A stretch of DNA of 64,000 bases, taken from positions 62,001-126,000 of the forward strand of contig JANXCQ010000008.1 of assembly GCA_025060195.1 (NCBI GenBank), in the 5' to 3' direction. Shown piece by piece: positions 54,868-63,415 of the stretch. Origin of the DNA: Gemmatales bacterium. GTDB lineage: Bacteria; Planctomycetota; Planctomycetia; Gemmatales; HRBIN36. The notes under the pieces were generated by a model, which saw only the letters and a program-made list of their open reading frames with translations, made no database searches and was not told the DNA's origin. Position 1 is the first letter of the stretch. Every line of letters starts with the position of its first letter. A program made the translations under genes and the position numbers.

Positions 54868-55899
54868 TCACCAGCGCATGACTAACGTTCCCCAGGCCAA
54901 ACCCGCGCCGAAACCGCTCATGACTACCAAACTGCCTTCGCGAATACGGCCCTCTTGGACGGCCTCGTCTAAAGCGATGGGAACCGATGCGGCTGAGGTG
55001 TTACCATATTTGTGCAAATTGCAATACACTTTGTCGCGCGGGATACGTAAGACGTCTAGAGCGGCGTTGATAATGCGGATGTTCGCCTGGTGTGGGATAA
55101 ACAAGTCTACATCGTCAATATCCAAACCGACGTGCTGCAACACGTCGCGCACCGTGTCGCACAAAATGTTTACCGCCCAGCGGAAGACTGCACGTCCATC
55201 CATGTACATATACTGAAGACCTTGCGCCAGCAGCTCAGGGCTTGGAGGTAAGCGGCTACCGCACGCGGGTCGGCTCAGCAAATAACCGCCGCGTCCATCG
55301 GAGCCTAGGCTATAGGCCAAAATTCCATATTCCTTTGGCGCCGCCGTAAGCAACACTGCCCCGGCACCGTCGCCAAACAAGGGAAAGGTCTTCTGATCGC
55401 GAGGATTGACGACTCGCGAGTTGGTGTCACCCGCGACGACCAGCGCCAAGCGACTCACCCCGGCGACGACGTAGGCCGCCGCACTTATTAGTGCGTAAAC
55501 AAACCCAGCGCAAGCCGCTTGCAGATCGAACGCGGCACAATTCAAGCCCAGTCGGTCTTGCAACAGACAAGCGGTCGAGGGAAACGACATATCGGGCGTA
55601 TAAGTGGCGCAAATAAGCAAATCCACTTCCTGGCGCGACACGCCTGCGCGTTGCAGGCATATTTCTGCGGCCTCATAACATAAATCGCTGGTGGCTTGGT
55701 GCGGCAAAGCGTGGCGCCGTTCGAGGATTCCCGTCCGGCGAATGATCCAATCAGGATCGCAGCCGTAATGTTGTCCAAGATATTCGTTCGTGATCACCCC
55801 GTCGGGTACGTAGCTGCCCGTAGCAATGACCCGTACTCCGGGCAACGCACGGCAGGGCGGACGCACACTGATTAAGGCCCCATCATGCTGCGTATTCAT
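54868..55899 (-). CDS. fabH: Beta-ketoacyl-ACP synthase III
   Basis: Condenses acetyl-CoA with malonyl-ACP to start fatty-acid synthesis. The ATG at 55899 gives 343 residues, close to the usual length; the frame continues upstream to a TTG at 55959. The active site is complete: Cys in 'DLQAACAGFVYAL', His in 'LFIPHQANIRI' and Asn in 'HKYGNTSAAS'. The C-terminus 'VMSGFGAGLAWGTLVMRW' is typical of FabH. It stands apart from other fatty-acid genes. A second reading, a KAS III-like enzyme of secondary metabolism, is less likely given the strong match to FabH motifs. Confidence 0.92.
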   Translation of the reverse strand: MNTQHDGALISVRPPCRALPGVRVIATGSYVPDGVITNEYLGQHYGCDPDWIIRRTGILERRHALPHQATSDLCYEAAEICLQRAGVSRQEVDLLICATYTPDMSFPSTACLLQDRLGLNCAAFDLQAACAGFVYALISAAAYVVAGVSRLALVVAGDTNSRVVNPRDQKTFPLFGDGAGAVLLTAAPKEYGILAYSLGSDGRGGYLLSRPACGSRLPPSPELLAQGLQYMYMDGRAVFRWAVNILCDTVRDVLQHVGLDIDDVDLFIPHQANIRIINAALDVLRIPRDKVYCNLHKYGNTSAASVPIALDEAVQEGRIREGSLVVMSGFGAGLAWGTLVMRW

Positions 55900-56263
55900 G
55901 ACCTTGGCAATGTTTTCCTCAGACCTCACTGCATCCGGGACTTCAGCACAAAACGTCAATGCCCGGTCAAGATATCTGGCTAAAAGTATATGTTTTCTGG
56001 CCTTTCAGGGATAGATGATTTTGCGGGGTAAGGTTCTGGAGTTGCGGGCCGACCCTAAGAGGAAGCCTTACCAGGTAACTGTCTCAGTAACGCTTTCCCA
56101 GCAACTGCTTCGCATGGGTCATGCTCGTACTGGAATGTCCTTACTTAGGCCGGCGGGCTTGGTTGTTTAAGATAAACGCCATACGCTGAGAAGAACTGGA
56201 GCCAGAGGGAGCTATGGTATGACTTACCACATAATAGCTTCGGATGAGCAAAGGAGGTGAAGC
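55900..56263. promoter_or_regulatory. Divergent region between fabH and the DUF1080 gene
   Basis: About 360 bases with no gene. Promoters for both neighbours should be here. The one clear signal is AAGGAGGTGA at 56251-56260, 3 bases before the DUF1080 ATG, an almost perfect complement to the 16S rRNA 3' end. Confidence 0.5.
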
Positions 56264-56899
56264 ATGCGGCCATGGGTATTATTCGCTACAGCTAGTATCG
56301 TGCTTGTGGGACTGGCGAGGCAGTCGCAAGTGCCCGGCCAAGAGAGGCCGGTCTTTTTCAACGGAAAAGACCTGACCGGCTGGCGTGGGCTGATGCAGTA
56401 TTGGAAAGTTGTAGATGGTGCTATTGTTGGCTCCACAGAACCAACCGGATTGAAATTCAATACCTTCCTGTGCAGCGAACGGGAATATGGGGACTTCGAG
56501 TTGAGTTTTCAAGTTCGCCTCAAAGGGGGTCAAGGTAACAGCGGCGTGCAAATCCGCAGTGAGATCCTCGATAAGGACAAGTTCGTGGTGCGTGGCCCCC
56601 AATGCGATATAGGCCAGCACTATTGGGGCAGCTTATACGGTGAACATTTCGGTGGTATGATGCAAGCGGCTCCTAAGGAATTGATCACCAAAGTCGTGAA
56701 GCCGGCCGAGTTCAATGACTATTCCATCCGCTGTGTCGGCAAACGTGTTACCATCAAGATCAACGGCATGACAACGGTGGATGGCGACTTTCCGAAAATG
56801 CCCGACAAAGGCATCATCGCTTGGCAATTACATTCAGGCGGACCCATGGAAGTAACGTTCAGGAACATTCGGTTCCGAGAATTGGACGCTAGCAAATAA
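56264..56899 (+). CDS. Secreted DUF1080 (3-keto-disaccharide hydrolase family) protein
   Basis: The 211-residue protein starts with a signal peptide (MRPWVLFATASIVLVGLARQ) and is a single DUF1080 domain with the LamG-like jelly-roll pattern: 'FFNGKDLTGWRGLMQYWKVV' at the start, 'LCSEREYGDFELSFQVRLKG', 'GNSGVQIRSE', and 'WQLHSGGPMEVTFRNIRFREL' at the end. The family is greatly expanded in planctomycetes, and some members hydrolyse 3-keto-glycosides. The gene is alone, with an excellent ribosome-binding site suggesting strong translation. Confidence 0.93.
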   Translation: MRPWVLFATASIVLVGLARQSQVPGQERPVFFNGKDLTGWRGLMQYWKVVDGAIVGSTEPTGLKFNTFLCSEREYGDFELSFQVRLKGGQGNSGVQIRSEILDKDKFVVRGPQCDIGQHYWGSLYGEHFGGMMQAAPKELITKVVKPAEFNDYSIRCVGKRVTIKINGMTTVDGDFPKMPDKGIIAWQLHSGGPMEVTFRNIRFRELDASK

Positions 56900-56979
56900 C
56901 TGCTGTACATAAGGCCAGGAATGTCTCCTCGGTCTTTTAGGGCCAGGCCTGGGTTAGTCGCTCTCCGAATAAGACTGAT

Positions 56980-58260
56980 CTACGAGCGGGCGTACCAAAG
57001 GATTAGTCGTTCGGTCTCCTGACGCATGGCCAAAATTCGCAGCGCTAGGCGTTGTCGCGATGATTCCAGGAATGGGCTGTAGCCGAAGTTTTCGTCAATG
57101 ACTTGCACCGCTTTTTCGACCGCTGCGGCACCGCCGCGGTCGAGGTAGCCTCGCGTCAGCCAAAGAATCATGGGCAGCGTCAACGCCAGCATCTCCAGAC
57201 CAATCAGAAACGGGTAATTCATGAATGCAGGACCGAAAAATTGCAACGACTGCATTTTGACCAGGTAATAACGTTCTAACAGTTCCCAAGCCGCGGCGGG
57301 TAATTCAGGCAACGGTTTTTCCATGTCGGCGAAAGTCACCTCCGGCAAGCCTTTTTGCAAAGGGGGCAATTTCCCGCGGCCTCGCAACATTCGCCACATC
57401 GCCGCCATCAATCGCAGGCGATTGCGCGAAGCGTCGCCGCGGCGCACCCCTTGATCCTTGCGCAACGATATGGCCAGGAAGTTACGGAATAAAATTCGAC
57501 CGACCCAACTGGGACGTATCACCGGCATGGGCCGTTCGGAAAGTTCTAGTCGAGCGGCATCAGCGAGCAATTGCAGGAATTCGCGAAGGCGGCTACCGCG
57601 GACCTTATCGAACCGAGCTTCCCAGCAAGTACGTGCTACGTAGAGGATTTGCAACCAGCGGCGCACCAACGGCCATTCCCGACTCCGCAGAATCCTGACA
57701 AACTCATCGCTAAACAGGACAATCTCGTCCCAATCCAGCCAATCGCCTTGACCCAGGGGTAAGAGTTGGTCGACGCTACCAGCGTGTGCTTGGGGATTCA
57801 TTTCGCGGTGCCAACGTTCGAAGCCTTGGGCATACTCTTTCAGTTCGTCGCGCTGCGCTGTCAGGGGACGCCCTTTGTTCGCCGTTGCCGAAGGACAAGC
57901 AAACCGCAAACTCACGCGGTAATGATCGCCCACCGGAACCAGAACATATGGATATAAACGGCAGGCGAACGGCTTAGCCTCGGGGCCGAATTTGGCGTGG
58001 ATGCGACATAGGCCGTGCTCATCGAGAAAAATGCAGCGGTCGCCCTCGCGCTGATTGACACGCCATTTGCGGCGCCAGAACGGCCCGTAGGGGACAAACA
58101 AAGGAATCCCCTGGAACTCAGGAAGTTGCGACCACCCTTGCGCCTCAATGCGTCGGCGTTCCTCAGGCGTAACGGGGACCCAATAGTCGGTGCAACAGTT
58201 ACCGCATTGATGACAGTCCCAGTTTTGAAGGACTGGTAAATGGCGAATTGGACGGGTCAT
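56980..58260 (-). CDS. YkgJ-family cysteine-cluster protein with long C-terminal domain
   Basis: The start at 58260 (MTRPIRHLP) has GGGAA about 8 bases upstream; 426 residues. The N-terminal part has the zinc/iron-chelating Cys cluster: C in 'WDCHQCGNCC' (about 15-24), C in 'DRCIFLDEHGLCRIH' and C in 'FACRLYPYV', plus 'RFACPSA'. This matches the YkgJ/Fe-S cluster family, whose members are involved in oxidation or maturation chemistry that remains poorly defined. The 280-residue C-terminal part is mostly helical, basic and unfamiliar, and longer than in typical YkgJ proteins. Neighbours diverge on both sides. Confidence 0.82.
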   Translation of the reverse strand: MTRPIRHLPVLQNWDCHQCGNCCTDYWVPVTPEERRRIEAQGWSQLPEFQGIPLFVPYGPFWRRKWRVNQREGDRCIFLDEHGLCRIHAKFGPEAKPFACRLYPYVLVPVGDHYRVSLRFACPSATANKGRPLTAQRDELKEYAQGFERWHREMNPQAHAGSVDQLLPLGQGDWLDWDEIVLFSDEFVRILRSREWPLVRRWLQILYVARTCWEARFDKVRGSRLREFLQLLADAARLELSERPMPVIRPSWVGRILFRNFLAISLRKDQGVRRGDASRNRLRLMAAMWRMLRGRGKLPPLQKGLPEVTFADMEKPLPELPAAAWELLERYYLVKMQSLQFFGPAFMNYPFLIGLEMLALTLPMILWLTRGYLDRGGAAAVEKAVQVIDENFGYSPFLESSRQRLALRILAMRQETERLILWYARS

Positions 58261-58379
58261 GCACATGTTCCCTTAGCCAACGGAACTTGATGAGGCCCTC
58301 TGAAAGTTTTTTACGCATAGGCAGGCAACTTGGATAGCGATACAATGGCACGGATTTTCTCAGGGTAGCGAGGCCGGTT

Positions 58380-59144
58380 ATGAGCGACCATAGCTTCCGG
58401 AAACATGTGATGGAGCACACGCCCGCGGCGATCTGCGCGCGATTGGCCGGTGGACCCTCTCACAGTTACCTGAGTGACTTCGTATATGGTGCCATCGATG
58501 GCACGGTAACCACGTTTGCGATCGTAGCGGGCGTGGAGGGGGCAGCATTAGCGGCTCCGGTGGTGTGCATCCTCGGCACGGTCAACTTACTGGCCGATGG
58601 TTTCAGCATGGCCGCCAGTAATTTTCTCGCCACGCGTACGGAGCGCCTTGAGCTAGAAAAAGCTCGCCATACCGAACGCGAACACATTGCCCGCTTCCCT
58701 GAAGGGGAGCGAGAGGAAATTCGCCAAGTGTTCGCCAAGAAAGGTTTCAGCGGCGAGACGCTGGAACGTATCGTCGAAGTCATTACCGCCGATGAAGAAC
58801 GCTGGGTGCAGACGATGTTGACGGAGGAGCTAGGCCTACGGTTGACCAGTCCATCACCCTGGCGTGCCGCACTAACAACATTTCTTGCCTTTGTGCTCGT
58901 GGGTCTGGTACCATTGCTATCGTATTTCCTGAACGCGCTTTGGCCGGGCTTGATTACCTCGGAATTCCACATGTCCTGCGTCCTGACTGCAATGACGTTC
59001 TTTGGAGTCGGCGCTCTCAAAAGTTGGTTTATTCACGAACCTTGGTATCGCACGGGAATGGTAACCTTGACCGTGGGCGGTATTGCCGCTGTTGTGGCTT
59101 ATCTTGTCGGTTACTTCTTGCGTCAGATCCTGGCCCTGCCTTGA
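58380..59144 (+). CDS. VIT1/CCC1-family iron or manganese transporter
   Basis: The 254-residue protein has GAGG 6 bases before the ATG. Five membrane helices match the VIT family: 'DFVYGAIDGTVTTFAIVAGV' opens the fold, and 'NLLADGFSMAASNFLATRTE' is the signature second helix. A charged cytoplasmic helical domain with many Glu residues follows (about 95-165, 'EKARHTEREHIARFPEGERE'), the site of metal binding in plant VIT1. Then come three more helices. Family members export Fe2+ or Mn2+ from the cytosol. It is followed 13 bases later by an ArsC-like gene on the same strand. Confidence 0.92.
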   Translation: MSDHSFRKHVMEHTPAAICARLAGGPSHSYLSDFVYGAIDGTVTTFAIVAGVEGAALAAPVVCILGTVNLLADGFSMAASNFLATRTERLELEKARHTEREHIARFPEGEREEIRQVFAKKGFSGETLERIVEVITADEERWVQTMLTEELGLRLTSPSPWRAALTTFLAFVLVGLVPLLSYFLNALWPGLITSEFHMSCVLTAMTFFGVGALKSWFIHEPWYRTGMVTLTVGGIAAVVAYLVGYFLRQILALP

Positions 59145-59157
59145 TGGAGTTGAGGCA

Positions 59158-59700
59158 ATGTCGTTACGATATTTCATCGTCTTGGCCGTGATCGGTCTAG
59201 CGCTTGGGATGGCGTGGGTCCTTAGCCGTAGTTTATTAAATAGGCTTCAGGCGGATTCATCGAAGATGCCGAATATGCCGGCGGATAGGATGCACGTCTT
59301 GATTTTGTGCACGGGGAACTCGTGCCGCAGCATCTTGGCGGAGGCGATTTGGCGCCATCTGGCGGGAGACCGCTATGTCGTGCAAAGTGCAGGCACCCAA
59401 CCTAAGGGAATCCATCCGTTGACGTTACGAGTTCTGGCCGAACGCGGCGTACCCACGGACGGACTTCGCAGTAAACACGTCAGGGAAATCGATACCTCGA
59501 AAATTGATCTGCTCGTTACCGTGTGCGACTCCGCGCGGGATAGTTGCCCATATCTGCCTGGGAATTTTCGTCGGCTTCATTGGCCCTTCGACGATCCACC
59601 TGCTTTTCCCGGAGGAGAAGAGGAGCAGTTGGCAGTCTTCCGCCGCGTACGCGATGAGATTTGGCAAAGAATCGCCGAATTTCTTGGTAGCCAACCGTAA
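59158..59700 (+). CDS. Membrane-anchored ArsC-type arsenate reductase / low-molecular-weight phosphatase-like protein
   Basis: From the ATG at 59158 (GAGG just upstream) the product has 180 residues. A hydrophobic helix (about 6-24) precedes a complete catalytic domain with the P-loop CTGNSCRS (about 50-57), the second Cys pair in 'VCDSARDSC' and the acid in 'HWPFDDPPAF'. Three redox-active Cys in this spacing are typical of thioredoxin-coupled ArsC. An internal ATG at 59290 (MHVLILC) would give the usual soluble length of about 136 residues, so the anchor may be real or a mistaken start. It is 13 bases from the VIT gene, hence probably one operon. Confidence 0.85.
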   Translation: MSLRYFIVLAVIGLALGMAWVLSRSLLNRLQADSSKMPNMPADRMHVLILCTGNSCRSILAEAIWRHLAGDRYVVQSAGTQPKGIHPLTLRVLAERGVPTDGLRSKHVREIDTSKIDLLVTVCDSARDSCPYLPGNFRRLHWPFDDPPAFPGGEEEQLAVFRRVRDEIWQRIAEFLGSQP

Positions 59701-59871
59701 CTGCGCGCAACCCAGGCAATCTCCCGCGTCTCTATATTGGATTAGGACGATCGCCGAGAACCGCTGTAGCGACACGGGACTTGACTCGGCCTCGGCTATG
59801 GCCTAGCTACACCCCAGGAACCTGACAACCTGAACTCATCCCAACCATGCGACCTAATTAGGAGGTGAACT

Positions 59872-60198
59872 ATGGCGCGAAAAATTCGCCACGGGCTCTC
59901 GGGCTTCGCCATTATCGTGGGAATATTGTCAGCGACAAGTGCGGCGGAAGCTAACCCCTGGATCGTCCGTCCGCGGGGGACCGTAGTCGGTTTATCGTTC
60001 AGCGTAGCCACGCCGACCGTCGTCTATCCCGCCCCCATGGTCGTGTACGACCCGTTTGTGCCAGTCGTCGCATCGCCTCCCGTAATAATTGTGGATCCTT
60101 GGTATCCTGCCCCTTTACCCGTTTATTATCCTAGACGCGTAACAGGCTTTTACATTGGCCCACCAGGAATAACCTTTTATTATCAACGCTGGCGCTAA
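59872..60198 (+). CDS. Small secreted Pro/Val/Tyr-rich protein
   Basis: AGGAGGTGAACT directly before the ATG is a near-perfect ribosome-binding site. The 108-residue product has a signal peptide (MARKIRHGLSGFAIIVGILS, cleavage near SAAEA) and a mature part of repeated V-Y-x-P and P-x-V motifs ('YPAPMVVYDPFVPVV', 'PLPVYYPRRVTGFYIGPPGI'). No family is recognisable. The style resembles the C-terminal tail of the glycine-zipper lipoprotein at 37361. Strong translation and export suggest an abundant surface or wall protein. Confidence 0.75.
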   Translation: MARKIRHGLSGFAIIVGILSATSAAEANPWIVRPRGTVVGLSFSVATPTVVYPAPMVVYDPFVPVVASPPVIIVDPWYPAPLPVYYPRRVTGFYIGPPGITFYYQRWR

Positions 60199-60320
60199 CC
60201 GCACTGGTCTCTGAGAGGTGTTCACGATAGGGCAAGATTACCCCCAGTCTTGGAGTTGGTTGGTCCGCTGCGTCCGCTATTTGTTGTCGTGCCGAATGAT
60301 TGCCGAATACGTAAACTACC

Positions 60321-63300
60321 ATGTCCAGTTACCATCGAATCCTCGCGGCGTCATTCGGGGAATTCACAGTGCCGGCGAAACAACTGAACCTGGCTTGGCA
60401 GATGTGCGGCGCTGTAACGGCGGTTTGGCTCACTTGGGCCGGAGCATGGTGTAACAAACCGACGAAGCCGGATAAGCCCATCGGCCCGTTATCGCCGCGA
60501 GAAGCCTTGGCCACGTTTGCCCTTGTGCCCGGTTTTCGCATCGAATTGGTGGCTGCGGAACCTGATGTCATTGACCCCGTAGCCATGACATTTGACGAAG
60601 ACGGCCGCTTGTTTGTCGTCGAAATGCCAGGCTATCCCAATGAAGGCGTGGCTATCGGTCAACCTCGAGTGGCTGGTCGCGTCCGCCAACTCGAAGACTG
60701 CGATGGCGACGGTTACTATGAAACGAGCCGAATCTTCGCCGATGATCTTCGCTTCCCCACGGGCATAACCGTCTGGCGGGGTGGATTGATTGTCGCTAAC
60801 GCACCTGACCTAATTTATTGCCGCGACACCAACCGCGACGGCCGAGCAGACTTTCGCAGTGTTCTATACACGGGATTTGGCATCCGCAACATTCAGCAAT
60901 TAGTCAATAGCCTACAGTTTCACTTCGATAACTGGATTTACGGATGTAATGCCGCGTCAGATTCCGAGGTGCGCCCCGTTCAGGATTGCACTGGCAAACT
61001 AGTGTTGTCAAAATCAGTGATCGCGATTGGTGCACGGCACTTTCGCCTGCGTCCTGACGAGCCCGGTAAACTCGAACCGACTTCGGGCGGAGGTCAGTAT
61101 GGCCTGAGTTGTGATGATTACGGCCAATGGTTCACCTGTACCAACAGTCAGCATATCCGCCACATCGTGCTGCCCGACGTCTATCTGCGTCGTAACCCAT
61201 ATTTACGGACGACAACAGTTGTGGTAGATATTCCCGATGGAACGGATGAACACACGTCGGCAGCACGAGTCTATCGAATCAGCCCGTTCGAACCATGGCG
61301 TTTGGAACGCACCCAAATGCGCCGGGAGGGCCCCGACGCTTCCCGTTTTGCGAAGACCGAGTTAGTGCCGGGTGGATATGTGACCAGCGCTTGTGGTATT
61401 CTCGTCGAGCGAGGTGGTCGGTTTTCCTCGCCTCATGCAGGTTTGGTTTACGTTTGCGACCCCGCTAACAACGTCATTCATCGGGATGTGCTCGTGCCTC
61501 ATGGGGTAACCTTCATCGCTAAGCGACTTGATAAAGACTGCGAATTCCTTGCCTCTACCGACACTTGGTTCCGCCCGGTGTTCCTATGCCAAGGGCCCGA
61601 TGGCGCCCTGTATGTAGCCGATTTTTACCGCGAAGTTATTGAGACGCCGCTTTCTTTGCCTGAAGAGATCAAGCGCCGTTATAACCTGGAAAGTCGCGGT
61701 CGCGGTCGGATTTGGCGCATCGCACCGGCCGACGGTCAGCGTCCACCTTGCCCTCAACTAAGCCGGGCCAAGAATGAGGAGTTGGTGCGTTATCTCGAAC
61801 ATGCGAATGCATGGTATCGTCTGACTGCGCAGCGCTTGCTTATCGAGAGACGACCTGGCCCAGAGCTCCGCGAATTGCTCTTGCACGTAGCGCGGCAAAG
61901 CAAGCGGGATATCGCACGGATCCATGCTCTATGGACCCTGGCAGGTCTGGAACAACTGCATATTGAAGACGTGTGCGAGGCACTATGCGACCATTCGCCC
62001 CGTGTTCGGGAACAAGCATTAGTCCTGGCCGAACCGTTTCTCAAGCAGGGCGAGCCGACGGTGATACGGTCCATTCTCAAGCTCGCTCACGACCCGGACG
62101 AGCGGGTGCGGTTCCAGCTGGCGTTCGCCCTGGGATATGTTTCTGCTACCCAGGTCAGCGACACCCTGCTGACGCTTCTCCGTCGCGATGGAAATAACCG
62201 ATGGATGCAGATGGCCATTCTTAGCTCAGCCCTGCCTCACGCTGCACATCTGTTAGATGGGCTAAGCAAGGAATCGAAAGTGCCCCAGGATGTTATCGTG
62301 AGCTTGGCAGGAATGGTTGCAGCCCAGCACGACACCGAAGCGTTAGCTCGTCTGGTCTTAAAACGCTTCGGCGAAGTCCAAGCTGGTCGTCTAGAGCAAT
62401 ATCAACTGGCGGTAGCTTTGGCCCAAGGTTTAGCACGGCAGGGCCAATCGTTAGCCAATTTGCTGCCCACCGATTCCGCCGCAAGGCGAACATGGATGCA
62501 ATTGCTCCACTCGGCACGTCAAGCGGTAGGACAAACGGACAATCTCCTAGCCGAACGATTGGCCGCCATTCGCTTGTTGGCCTACGATGAGCCAGCCTCT
62601 GTGATTCCCATCCTTACAGGTTTGCTGGAAGCCTCTCAACCGGCTGAGATTCAAATTGCCAGTTTACGATCTTTGGCTCAGTTACCTTCGCCGCAAGTGG
62701 CTGCTATCGTGCTACGGCAGTGGCCTGGCTTCAGTCCACAAGTGCGCCGCGTCGCTCAGGAAACCTTGTTTACACGGCCTGATCGGCTAACCGCGTTGCT
62801 GGATGCCATCGAAAAGGGTGACTTCCGCCCTCAAGATCTCGATCTGGTCTATCGTCAGCAATTGCTTCAACATCCCAACACGGAACTGCGTAGCCGTGCC
62901 CAGCGATTGCTTCGTAGCTTCGCAAATGAAGATCGTGCTCGCGTGATAAACGAATACAGGACGGCCCTGCAGCTTCGGGGCAACGTTGAGCGTGGGCGGG
63001 AGCTCTTTGTTAAGCATTGTGCAATCTGCCATCGTATCGGACAGACCGGCGCAGAAGTCGGCCCCGACTTGTTGGCCACGCTCAAGACTAAAACCGCTGA
63101 GGGTCTAATGATCGACATTCTCGATCCCAGCCGCGAAGTAGATAATCGCTATCTCAATTACCTTGTCCTGGATCGGTCGGGACGTGTATATACGGGTATC
63201 ATCATTGCAGAGACTGCCACAGCCATTACGCTCCGCCGCGCTGAAGGCGCCGAGGACACGTTGCTACGTAGCGAAATTGAGCAAATCCAAGCTACAGGAA

Positions 63301-63389
63301 AATCTTTGATGCCTGACGGCTTCGAAAAACAATTTACGCCTCAAGACCTCGCCGATTTATTGGCCTGGTTGCAAACGTTGGCCCGTTAA
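60321..63389 (+). CDS. PVC-type cytochrome c with N-terminal propeller and HEAT-like repeats
   Basis: This 1022-residue secreted protein has the planctomycete layout: a signal region (a hydrophobic stretch at about 28-43; an ATG at 60402 is an alternative start), an N-terminal membrane-bound dehydrogenase-like propeller (about 55-470; 'FALVPGFRIELVAAEPDVID', 'DGALYVADFYREVIETPLS'), a helical HEAT-like middle (about 480-840; 'RIHALWTLAGLEQLHIEDVC'), and a C-terminal haem domain with CAICH (900-904) followed by 'GPDLLATLKTKTAEGLMIDI'. It is thought to oxidise sugars or polysaccharides with cytochrome c as acceptor, but no member's activity is assumed here. No clear ribosome-binding site is visible. 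Confidence 0.93.
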   Translation: MSSYHRILAASFGEFTVPAKQLNLAWQMCGAVTAVWLTWAGAWCNKPTKPDKPIGPLSPREALATFALVPGFRIELVAAEPDVIDPVAMTFDEDGRLFVVEMPGYPNEGVAIGQPRVAGRVRQLEDCDGDGYYETSRIFADDLRFPTGITVWRGGLIVANAPDLIYCRDTNRDGRADFRSVLYTGFGIRNIQQLVNSLQFHFDNWIYGCNAASDSEVRPVQDCTGKLVLSKSVIAIGARHFRLRPDEPGKLEPTSGGGQYGLSCDDYGQWFTCTNSQHIRHIVLPDVYLRRNPYLRTTTVVVDIPDGTDEHTSAARVYRISPFEPWRLERTQMRREGPDASRFAKTELVPGGYVTSACGILVERGGRFSSPHAGLVYVCDPANNVIHRDVLVPHGVTFIAKRLDKDCEFLASTDTWFRPVFLCQGPDGALYVADFYREVIETPLSLPEEIKRRYNLESRGRGRIWRIAPADGQRPPCPQLSRAKNEELVRYLEHANAWYRLTAQRLLIERRPGPELRELLLHVARQSKRDIARIHALWTLAGLEQLHIEDVCEALCDHSPRVREQALVLAEPFLKQGEPTVIRSILKLAHDPDERVRFQLAFALGYVSATQVSDTLLTLLRRDGNNRWMQMAILSSALPHAAHLLDGLSKESKVPQDVIVSLAGMVAAQHDTEALARLVLKRFGEVQAGRLEQYQLAVALAQGLARQGQSLANLLPTDSAARRTWMQLLHSARQAVGQTDNLLAERLAAIRLLAYDEPASVIPILTGLLEASQPAEIQIASLRSLAQLPSPQVAAIVLRQWPGFSPQVRRVAQETLFTRPDRLTALLDAIEKGDFRPQDLDLVYRQQLLQHPNTELRSRAQRLLRSFANEDRARVINEYRTALQLRGNVERGRELFVKHCAICHRIGQTGAEVGPDLLATLKTKTAEGLMIDILDPSREVDNRYLNYLVLDRSGRVYTGIIIAETATAITLRRAEGAEDTLLRSEIEQIQATGKSLMPDGFEKQFTPQDLADLLAWLQTLAR

Positions 63390-63415
63390 GCCGGTGGTCT
63401 TGCACAAGTCAGCGC

